Below, in pieces: positions 9,162-15,873 of a stretch of DNA of 45,836 nucleotides. The position numbers were made by a program, and so were the translations under genes. The stretch's first letter is position 1. Each line of letters opens with the position of its first letter. Source of the stretch: Fibrobacteria bacterium (GTDB lineage Bacteria; Fibrobacterota; Fibrobacteria; UBA11236); NCBI GenBank assembly GCA_017881725.1, contig JADGQO010000106.1, positions 1 to 45,836 on the forward strand, read 5' to 3'. The notes beneath the pieces were generated by a model. The model did no database searches, was not told the DNA's origin, and saw only the letters and a list, made by a program, of their open reading frames with translations.

Positions 9162-9629
9162 TTATTCGTTTCGCTGATGGAACGGGTTGGCAAGGCCGTT
9201 AAACTGCGTTTGCAAACTGGGGCTCGGGATGCGACCGTTCAGGTCGAAGGTCCACCTTCCCTGCGTGAAAACCAGGCCGGGGCCGGACATCCGCTGGCGA
9301 TCGCCGGTTCCCACGGAAAAACCGGCGGAACGGCCCATCCTGTCATTTCCGGTTATCCGGAGGGTCACGGGCGGCAACAATGTGAATATCGTGACGGAAA
9401 TAGTTTCCTCATCGTCCGCGACGTTTTGGTTTCGATCCACGAAGATGGAAGTGGGAAATCCATAGGTGGAATCGTAGGTCACCTCCAGACGATAGGGCGC
9501 CGCGGCTTGGGTTCGCTTGAGCCAGTCGAATAGGCTGTCGATGGAGATCCCTTGCAAACTGGGCGTCGGTGGCATGACGGTAGAGAGCACCGGAGTCGCC
9601 TGCGTGACCGACGATCCTTCCGCGTCCAC
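9162..9629 (-). CDS. DUF6174-like protein, probably truncated at its N-terminus
   Basis: The 155-residue frame from a GTG at 9629 contains the DUF6174 signature: SIDSLFDWLKRTQ, YRLEVTYDSTYGFPTSIFVD and NVADDEETISVTIF. The family's role is unknown; members are small, often secreted or lipoproteins. The frame stays open upstream of the GTG as far as a TGA overlapping the end of the preceding membrane-protein gene. Those codons read FRQYRTRRDWR, which resembles the family's N-terminal strand. There is no ATG, no signal peptide and no lipobox, so the 5' end appears lost. About 60 residues after the signature (FTLLPPVTLRITGNDR onward) have no match I recognise. It may be a remnant within a decaying region, or it may use a non-standard start. 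Confidence 0.5.
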   Translation of the reverse strand: MDAEGSSVTQATPVLSTVMPPTPSLQGISIDSLFDWLKRTQAAAPYRLEVTYDSTYGFPTSIFVDRNQNVADDEETISVTIFTLLPPVTLRITGNDRMGRSAGFSVGTGDRQRMSGPGLVFTQGRWTFDLNGRIPSPSLQTQFNGLANPFHQRNE

Positions 9630-9672
9630 TCGCCAATCCCTGCGGGTCCGGTATTGTCTAAAAACCTCCCCG

Positions 9673-10391
9673 CTAGGCTTCCTTCATTTTCAATTTCCGG
9701 AACACCAGCAAATGCCCCAACAAAGCGGCCAACACGAACACCGCGGGAATCCAGATAAAGGGAAAATGCAGCACCAGTTCATTGGGCGGATCGTTGGTGA
9801 AAATGCGCAGCCGTCCGGGCAGCGAAAGTATGGCCGTGATCATGATGTTCAATAACAGCGCCATGCCCAGCACGTTCCAACCCAGAATCAGTTTCGCGCC
9901 CGCCTTGCCCCGGGCGGCCACAACGGCGACCGCCAGCGCCGTGATTCCTGTCACGATATCGAAGTTCCGCCCCTCCCAAGTCATTTGCACCGGGATGCGG
10001 CCGTTTCGATACAGCGAGTCGAGCAGGATTTCCACCGGGATGCGGAAGGCTTGGAATCCGATCAGCAGGGGTAACCGAGATGTTTCGCCAGGCGGAGACC
10101 CAGCGGGGAAAACGCGGCGAGGAAAACCAGGATCAATCCCGGCCCCATCACGCGCAGGAAAGGCGGCGGCATGGACTCCGGTTCCAGAAGGCGTCCGCGC
10201 AAGGCGAGTTGGGCGGTATACACCAGCCATAACCCGGTGATTGCGGCCGTCACCGCAAAATAAGATTTACCCGAGGCCCTGGGAACGGTTTGGTCCGCGC
10301 GGCGGACGGCAATCAGCCAACCCGCGACAAGGGCCGAGGCGAGGGTTATCACCACCCAGGCATGGGTATCCGAAGCGAAGCTTGCTGACAT
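9673..10391 (-). pseudogene. multi-span membrane protein broken by a single frameshift
   Basis: The frame starting at the ATG at 10391 (AAGGAG 7 bases upstream) reads MSASFASDTHAWVVITLASA and continues through three or four membrane spans to RLAKHLGYPC and a stop near 10062. An overlapping frame resumes at once as RLPLLIGFQAFRIPVEILLD and runs through three more spans (FDIVTGITALAVAVVAARG, LGMALLLNIMITAIL, WIPAVFVLAALLGHLLVF) to KLKMKEA and TAG at 9673. Joined, they would make an integral membrane protein of about 240 residues with a coherent pattern of spans. The shift lies between about 10065 and 10085. It may be a real mutation or a base-call error. No family was recognised. The gene is divergent from the HxlR-type regulator, its probable controller. 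Confidence 0.65.
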
Positions 10392-10421
10392 GATGCGTCT
10401 CCTTATGCGCTTTATAAAACG

Positions 10422-10452
10422 ATAGTAGAATACTATTAAAAAGTAAAGTATT
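10422..10452. promoter_or_regulatory. overlapping palindromes, probable HxlR-family operator
   Basis: The spacer between the frameshifted membrane protein and the HxlR-type gene contains ATAGTA-GAA-TACTAT (10422-10436), a perfect inverted repeat. A second one overlaps it: AATACT (10429-10434) paired with AGTATT (10447-10452). The segment 10431-10445, TACTATTAAAAAGTA, resembles, as I remember it, the box reported for the HxlR-family regulator YodB of Bacillus subtilis (TACTATTTGTAAGTA). The patch is strongly AT-rich against GC-rich genes. Autoregulation plus control of the divergent membrane gene is an inference. Confidence 0.6.
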
Positions 10453-10507
10453 ATTGGGAGTGCCCACGGTGGGGAAATGAATTGATGTATACAGGTGTGG
10501 AAATATC

Positions 10508-11239
10508 TTGAAACCAAAATCGAAACCGAATTCAAAATTGAATTCAAAAGTTAAACCGAAACCGCTTACGAAGGCCAAGGCGCGTGTGGTCGCGGCGCGG
10601 GACCGGCGCAGTTATGGCCAGTTTTGCGGCCTGGCCAAGGCCTTGGACGTCGTCGGAGAACGCTGGACCTTGCTGATTGTCCGGGATTTGTTCCTGGGTT
10701 CCAAACGGTATGGGGATATTCTCGCCGGGTTGGAGGGGATCACCACCAACCTTTTGGCGCTGCGTTTGAAGGACATGGAGGCGTCCGGCTTGGTCAGGAA
10801 GGTACCGGGGACGGAGGGCGGCACGGCTCGGGCCTATGCGCTGACGGATTTGGGCCGGGGCTTGGAACCGGTTTTGTTGGCTTTCGGCGGATGGGGCTGG
10901 CGTTTACTCGCCGACGCTCCCGCGACCGATCGTCGCGATATTGCCTGGGGATTGTTCGCCTTGAAGCGGCGCTACCGTCCGGTTTTCCGCCAGGTAACCG
11001 TGGAGTTACGGGTGGGGGAGCGCGTTTTCCAATACCGATTGGACCAGGCAGCCGCTGAGTTGCGCGCAGGCGCGGTCTGGCAGCCGGATTTCCACTTGGC
11101 CGGGGAAACCGGGCCTTACCTGGAATGGTTTTTCAAAGGGGCTTCGCTCGCGGTCTTGCTGGCGAAGGACGGTTTGGCCTTCAGCGGTTCCCGGAGCGCG
11201 CTCCGGATTTTCCGGGACGCCTTCGGGTTTCTTCCTTAA
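10508..11239 (+). CDS. HxlR family winged-helix transcriptional regulator
   Basis: This is a DNA-binding regulator of 243 residues if the TTG at 10508 is used. An in-frame TGA at 10478 closes the frame upstream and no ATG precedes the domain. The N-terminal 30 residues are a Lys/Pro/Ser low-complexity leader. The HxlR domain runs from about residue 38 to 120. It opens with a Cys-containing segment (YGQFCGLAKALDVVGERWTLLIVRDL). It continues with the recognition region GITTNLLALRLKDMEASGLV and the wing (GGTARAYALTDLGRGLEPVL). A further 120 residues form a second domain seen in longer family members, ending in a small ligand-binding-like fold (VTVELRVGERVFQYRL). The Cys is a possible redox sensor, as in YodB and HypR; this is not shown. 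It is divergent from the broken membrane protein. Confidence 0.85.
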   Translation: MKPKSKPNSKLNSKVKPKPLTKAKARVVAARDRRSYGQFCGLAKALDVVGERWTLLIVRDLFLGSKRYGDILAGLEGITTNLLALRLKDMEASGLVRKVPGTEGGTARAYALTDLGRGLEPVLLAFGGWGWRLLADAPATDRRDIAWGLFALKRRYRPVFRQVTVELRVGERVFQYRLDQAAAELRAGAVWQPDFHLAGETGPYLEWFFKGASLAVLLAKDGLAFSGSRSALRIFRDAFGFLP

Positions 11240-11287
11240 ACAGGAGAAAAACATTTTTCCTTGGGTAACGCCTAAGTTACCTCGGTT

Positions 11288-12472
11288 TCATTCGGGAAGA
11301 AACCATATGCGCGGATCGACCCGGCCCCTGGCCGTCCGGGCCCTGTTTTCCCGGTAGGCGTTGCGACTGGCCAGGCCGTCGTTGCCCGTGAGCGTCAACC
11401 GTCCGCTGGCGTCCCGCCGGGACTCCAAGGTCATCGGTCCGATGGGGTAACGCGCAGGTTTCCCGGGTCCCATAATCCGGAAATCCCCGTTGATCGATAC
11501 CGCCGCCGCCACGGACCGCAATCGGTTACGCACCCAAACGCCGGAGGGATGCATCTCGGCCTCGGTCCAGCCGCCGGTAGGCGAAGCGCCCACCTTCAAG
11601 GCCCCCGAGGTTTCGGGCAAATCGGCCAGGGACCAATTCGTCCAGGCAATGCCGTTCTTGTCCATGTAATCCGCCCAACGGCGGCCTTCCGCGGTGTCGA
11701 TGGTGCTGTCGCCGCTCGCTTTGCTCAAGCCCCCCTCGGTCACCATCAAGGCGATGCCGTTGTTCAGCGCGGCGGTGGCTACCGCGCGCACGGGATCCTT
11801 GTGATCGGCCGCGTAGAAATGCAGGGTATAGGCGATGTTCGGGGAAGACGTGATGGGATTCTTGGAAGCCTCGTCCACGGCTTGGTCCCAGTTCCGGGTC
11901 CCGCACAGGATGATGTTGTCGGAATTGGCCCGGATGACGGGTATCACGGCTTCATGATACGGCTTGATGATCGTGGCCCAGATCATGGTATTGTCCGGTT
12001 CGTTCCAAGTCTCGTAAATAAGGTTGGGCGCCTTGCCGAATTGCAGGGACAAATCCCCGAAGAATTTTTTGGACGCAGCCAGGTGATCGTTGCCGTTTTT
12101 GGTCTCGTGAAAATCGACGATCACGTAAATGCCCAAGTCGATGGCCGCCTGCACCACGGTGGTGATTTTCTTCATTTCCGCGACGGGGTCGGTAAGGTAA
12201 CCGCCGTCGGTCACGGCCATGGTGGCGCGCACGACGGTGCATTTCCAATCGTCCCGCAGCCAACGGATGCAATCGGCGTTGTAGAAGGCCGGTTTCCATT
12301 GGCTCCAGTAAAGCGCCATGCCCCGCAAGGTGACGGTCTGTCCCTGGGCATCGACGATTTTATTGCCTTGCACCTTCAACGCCCCGTGTTGGGCCACGAA
12401 GTTTTGCGCGCGCGCGGATGAGAAAAACAATCCTGCGACAATGATAATCATTGCCGGTAAACGCCTGATCAT
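11288..12472 (-). CDS. secreted glycoside hydrolase family 5 (cellulase-like)
   Basis: This is an exported glycosidase of 394 residues with a GH5 (beta/alpha)8 barrel at about residues 28-315. The signal peptide is RRLPAMIIIVAGLFFSSARA. Visible motifs are the entry strand ALKVQGNKIVDAQGQTVTLRG, the acid/base Glu158 in YETWNEP, the conserved His218/Tyr220 in LHFYAADHK, and the nucleophile Glu246 in ALMVTEGG. The pattern is closest to bacterial endo-beta-1,4-glucanases (GH5_2-like). The exact substrate, cellulose or another beta-glucan, is an inference. The C-terminal 75 residues have no recognised carbohydrate-binding or sorting domain. The ATG at 12472 has GGGGAG 9 bases upstream. A perfect inverted repeat lies 25 bases before the start. 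Confidence 0.9.
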   Translation of the reverse strand: MIRRLPAMIIIVAGLFFSSARAQNFVAQHGALKVQGNKIVDAQGQTVTLRGMALYWSQWKPAFYNADCIRWLRDDWKCTVVRATMAVTDGGYLTDPVAEMKKITTVVQAAIDLGIYVIVDFHETKNGNDHLAASKKFFGDLSLQFGKAPNLIYETWNEPDNTMIWATIIKPYHEAVIPVIRANSDNIILCGTRNWDQAVDEASKNPITSSPNIAYTLHFYAADHKDPVRAVATAALNNGIALMVTEGGLSKASGDSTIDTAEGRRWADYMDKNGIAWTNWSLADLPETSGALKVGASPTGGWTEAEMHPSGVWVRNRLRSVAAAVSINGDFRIMGPGKPARYPIGPMTLESRRDASGRLTLTGNDGLASRNAYRENRARTARGRVDPRIWFLPE

Positions 12473-12496
12473 GTCCGAATTCTCCCCAACTTAAAA

Positions 12497-12515
12497 CCGG
12501 TTCGGTTCGAACCGG
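12497..12515. promoter_or_regulatory. perfect inverted repeat upstream of the GH5 gene
   Basis: CCGGTTCG-GTT-CGAACCGG is an 8-base perfect inverted repeat with a 3-base centre. It lies 25 bases upstream of the GH5 start codon in the divergent spacer shared with the secreted protein at 12659. It could be a repressor operator or a hairpin in the 5' leader. No sugar-type regulator gene is nearby. Confidence 0.45.
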
Positions 12516-12658
12516 GCCCGCAATCCCACTCAATTTCCAATATACCGCCATGGCCGGTGTTGATGACGGTGGTTTTTTCCGGCAATCCTTTTCGTTGGCG
12601 CCGTGAGGGGTTCCTTTCGCCAGGCGCCCCCTGGGCCCAACCAGACTATCTTTTCCAC

Positions 12659-13429
12659 ATGCAAAATCACTCTTTCGCACTGACTGTCTGGTTGGCTTCC
12701 GGTTTACTTTTTTGCGCCTGCAATAATAACGATGGTAAAAATGGTGCGGGCCCGATAGTTGCGGGCCCGATAGTGCAAGTGGGGACGGATTTGAACAACA
12801 TCCCCCCGACCAACACATTCACCTGCGCGGACGGCTATCCCATCCAAGCCAATGCGAGTTTCCCCCAAACCTTTTTCGGTCAGGGTTCCACTTCCTGCCT
12901 GCTGGTGACTTTTTTTGATGGGGCGCAACCCTCCGTACCGGGAACGGCGGTATCGGCCAATATCCGGATTGGAAACATCACCGGACCCATGCGGTTCGTG
13001 CGCGCGCGGATTTTAGTGAGGAATATCCTGACCGGCCCGGACCGTGCCTGTTGTTCGGTCGAAGAGTACGGGGCGGTTTTTACGCCTGCGGCGAATTCCA
13101 TAACCACGGTACCGCTTAATTTCCGGATGGCGGCGGATCATATTCCTCCCGCCAATGATTTGGTCACGATTGCCGCCGGCGATTTGGTCGGGCTGGAAGT
13201 CCTGGCCGGCAATGTGCCCATTCCCGGGCTATGGGTCAATAATGGCGGTAGCGTGCTTACCCTGCCGAATTATCTCTGGTTGCCCGCCATGTCCGTGCGT
13301 TCCGGAACCAACGGTCCCTCCCAGAATCTCCGTAGCGAGGGTAGTTATTCCGGATTCATGCCTTCCTATAACCTCAACTTCCAATCCGCCGTCTCGGCGG
13401 AAGTCGGATTGACCGGACCGAATTTTTAG
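12659..13429 (+). CDS. secreted protein of unknown function, possible lipoprotein
   Basis: This is a 256-residue exported protein. The ATG at 12659 directly precedes a hydrophobic signal segment (SFALTVWLASGLLFCACNNN). The frame is open from 12557, but the added residues do not look like a leader. The LLFCAC stretch is a weak lipobox, so lipid anchoring at the second Cys is possible. After it comes a Gly/Asn linker containing a duplicated GPIV unit, encoded by a tandem 15-base repeat near 12748-12777. The rest is rich in beta-strand-forming and Asn/Pro/Gly residues, with several cysteines (FTCADGYP, SCLLVTFF, ACCSVEEYG). I do not recognise a family. It converges on the TIGR02604-like gene with 18 bases between stops. 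Confidence 0.65.
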   Translation: MQNHSFALTVWLASGLLFCACNNNDGKNGAGPIVAGPIVQVGTDLNNIPPTNTFTCADGYPIQANASFPQTFFGQGSTSCLLVTFFDGAQPSVPGTAVSANIRIGNITGPMRFVRARILVRNILTGPDRACCSVEEYGAVFTPAANSITTVPLNFRMAADHIPPANDLVTIAAGDLVGLEVLAGNVPIPGLWVNNGGSVLTLPNYLWLPAMSVRSGTNGPSQNLRSEGSYSGFMPSYNLNFQSAVSAEVGLTGPNF

Positions 13430-13447
13430 GTTCCGGCACGTTTTGAT

Positions 13448-15733
13448 CTAACGGGCGCCCACCAACGCCAGGCTTCCATGCCGCGTTAACCCATCACCGC
13501 CTTGAAAGGCATAGGCGTAAATGGGTTGCGACAATCCTTGGGCTACGGGAACGCTCCAGGTCGCTAACCTGGCGTCGTAATTCGAAGCGAAAACCAAATG
13601 CCCCCGGATATCGAATACGCGCAGCCATCCGGAGGGCAATTCCCCATGCGGTAACAACCGGAATCCACCCGCTTGGACCAGGAAGCGGAAGCCCGGGCGG
13701 GGAGCGGTACCGGTTTCCGAATGGAAGCGCGGGGCCAATCCGACCGTGGGTTTGCACGTGGCCAAGGCGACGGTGGGGAAGCCGGATTTTTGCACGGCTT
13801 TGGTGACGGGTTTATCCATATTCGCGTAGGAGGTTTGCATGGGGTTCAGGGCGGCGGGTTTGGAATCCATGGCGGACAAGGCCAATACCGCCTGCAGCCG
13901 CACATGGCCTTGGGCATCGTTCACCGAACAAACGTTGTTGATGGCGGCGGCCCCGTCGGAGGTATTTGGCATGACGCGCAGCGCGTTGCGACGTACGCAC
14001 CAGGCCGGATGCTCCAGTAATTTTTTGAGAATCGGCACCCACGTAACGGGGTTCTTTGCGAAGACTCCCAATCCGTCCAAGGTCCATAGCGCATGTTGTA
14101 CGCGGGGATTATTTCCCCCGTCATCGACGGCGCTGTCCGTTTGCAGAATGGCTTTGAGTTTATCCGTTCCTGTGGCGGTTAAGCCCTTGCCGATGAGGAG
14201 CCGCTGCGCGGTGAGCCGCCAGAAGAAATTCTGGTTCCCGAAGGTCGCGATTAATTGGTCTTCAGAAGCGGCGGAAAGATTCAGGATGGGTTCGGGAGCG
14301 GCGTCGGTGGGCAGGATCCGGTAAATCCGGTTGGTGGTTTTTACGCGCAGGGCGTTGTTCCAGGCGTTGCCGTTTCCGGCCGGGCTCGTGGGGTTATGCA
14401 GGAACAAATAATTGTTCCAGTCGAGCACCCATACGGCGCCGTCGGGTCCGGTCTTGGCTAAGAGCGGCGCGACCCAGGCATCCGTGGAGGCCAGGAGATT
14501 GGCGTGCGTGGGACCCGGGAGTCGATACGCTTTCCACGTGCTGCCGGATTCCACCAGGCTGTCCTGGTTGCACAACTTACTGGCCCCTTCGCAAGTGAAG
14601 ACGAACCGGTTCCAATACTTTTTGGGAAACAGCCGGGAGGTGTAGAATTGAACCCCCGAGGAAGCCGTGCTCGGCGAGGTGAACCATCCGTCGGCGTTTT
14701 TGGCGGTGGATCCTTCATAAAGGTAGCGATCTCCGGTGATGGGGTAATAAACGGAATTGGGATTTGCGTTGGCATTAAAGGCCGGGTTGACGGTGCGGAT
14801 GTCCAGCGCCGTGTCCCCTTGCGCGGCCGCATGGTTCATGTGTGATGTCCCCGTGGCGCCGGATTGGAAGATTTGCCCGTCTTCCATCTGTCCCAAGCCA
14901 TCGGCATTGGACGGTCCCATGCTCCAGATTTGGAATTCGGTTTTCGCATGGCCCAGGGCGGTATGATGAAAGCGCCAAACGCGGCCGTGTCCGCAGTCCA
15001 CCGATCCGGGAATGGCGTTGCAATCATTGTATCCGGTTAGGCCGTACATCCAATTGTCCAGGCCGTACATGATCTGGTTGATGCCACCATGCGTGTCCCA
15101 CTTCAACCCGCTGGATCCCATGCCCGAAAAAAGGATCACGGGCGTCCCGGCGGTGTCGTTGTGGTTGGGAAAAAAAACCACGTACGGAGTCATGGTCACC
15201 ACTACGCCGCCGTTCACGCATTCAATCGATTGGGGCAGGTTCAGGCCGTCGCGGAAAACCGTGAACTTATCCATCACATGGTCGCCGTCCGTGTCTTCCA
15301 GAATGACGATGCGGTCATCGCCGCCGACAAATTTCTGATCCGTGACCGTACCGCTCGCGGTACGGATATTGTTGGGGTAACTGCGCGGCTCCACGGCCCA
15401 GATCCGTCCCCGTTCGTCGAAAGTGAAGTGCTGGATGTACTTCATGTTGCCGGCCATTTCCTCGGAGGCCCACAATTGCGCTTTCAATCCGGGCGCGGTT
15501 TCGATGCAATTGATCGACTCCGCAGGCTTGAGGGCATTTTGAATGGTGTTGGGCGGAAAGGAATCCGCGGGCACGGGTTTCGCCTGCCAGACCTGATTCC
15601 AATTATCCATGGGATCGGTGGCATGCCGATCCAATTTGGGGCAGGGTCCGGTCTTTTCCACCGGCACGGCCGCTGCGGCGATACCGAAAAAAACAGCCGA
15701 TAAAATGATCGCCAGGGAATGGAACTTGATCAT
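13448..15733 (-). CDS. TIGR02604/DUF7133-type secreted dehydrogenase-like propeller protein with C-terminal tail domain
   Basis: This is an exported protein of 761 residues. The ATG at 15733 has GGAGG 5 bases upstream; a GTG two codons earlier is less likely. After the signal peptide (SLAIILSAVFFGIAAAA) comes the TIGR02604-type 'membrane-bound dehydrogenase' beta-propeller, about residues 75-480. Markers include FDERGRIWAVEPRSYPNN, DRIVILEDTDGDHVMDKFTV, GLDNWMYGLTGYND and KTGPDGAVWVLDWNNY. A HEAT-like helical region follows (about 500-650). The last 85 residues resemble a FlgD-like or sorting beta-sandwich (LRVFDIRGHLVFASNYD, then HGSLALVGAR). Unlike many relatives it has no CxxCH haem motif. 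The family's chemistry is not established; a role in carbohydrate oxidation is an inference from the GH5 and DUF1080 neighbours. Confidence 0.82.
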   Translation of the reverse strand: MIKFHSLAIILSAVFFGIAAAAVPVEKTGPCPKLDRHATDPMDNWNQVWQAKPVPADSFPPNTIQNALKPAESINCIETAPGLKAQLWASEEMAGNMKYIQHFTFDERGRIWAVEPRSYPNNIRTASGTVTDQKFVGGDDRIVILEDTDGDHVMDKFTVFRDGLNLPQSIECVNGGVVVTMTPYVVFFPNHNDTAGTPVILFSGMGSSGLKWDTHGGINQIMYGLDNWMYGLTGYNDCNAIPGSVDCGHGRVWRFHHTALGHAKTEFQIWSMGPSNADGLGQMEDGQIFQSGATGTSHMNHAAAQGDTALDIRTVNPAFNANANPNSVYYPITGDRYLYEGSTAKNADGWFTSPSTASSGVQFYTSRLFPKKYWNRFVFTCEGASKLCNQDSLVESGSTWKAYRLPGPTHANLLASTDAWVAPLLAKTGPDGAVWVLDWNNYLFLHNPTSPAGNGNAWNNALRVKTTNRIYRILPTDAAPEPILNLSAASEDQLIATFGNQNFFWRLTAQRLLIGKGLTATGTDKLKAILQTDSAVDDGGNNPRVQHALWTLDGLGVFAKNPVTWVPILKKLLEHPAWCVRRNALRVMPNTSDGAAAINNVCSVNDAQGHVRLQAVLALSAMDSKPAALNPMQTSYANMDKPVTKAVQKSGFPTVALATCKPTVGLAPRFHSETGTAPRPGFRFLVQAGGFRLLPHGELPSGWLRVFDIRGHLVFASNYDARLATWSVPVAQGLSQPIYAYAFQGGDGLTRHGSLALVGAR

Positions 15734-15822
15734 CGCCACCTCCGCGGTAAGGAGTTAGATGCTTGACTCGCTCCAAATGTATCTCGCTTCGCGTTCGACT
15801 ACCCGGCAAGACTCAGAAATTT

Positions 15823-15841
15823 CGCTCTCGGAAAAAGAGCG
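15823..15841 (-). terminator. weak hairpin after the nuclease gene
   Basis: CGCTCT and AGAGCG pair across a 7-base loop in the 134-base spacer between the DnaQ-DinG gene (ending at 15874) and the TIGR02604-like gene. On the minus strand it is followed by AAATTTC, not a run of T, so it is at best a poor intrinsic terminator. The rest of the spacer shows only the GGAGG ribosome site of the next gene. Confidence 0.25.
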
Positions 15842-15873
15842 TGAGGATGAGGTTTCCTGTTAATCTCGCGGCG

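Noticed and set aside
12748..12777. Tandem 15-base repeat, considered as a regulatory repeat
   Set aside because: It lies inside the secreted protein's coding sequence and simply encodes a duplicated GPIV unit.
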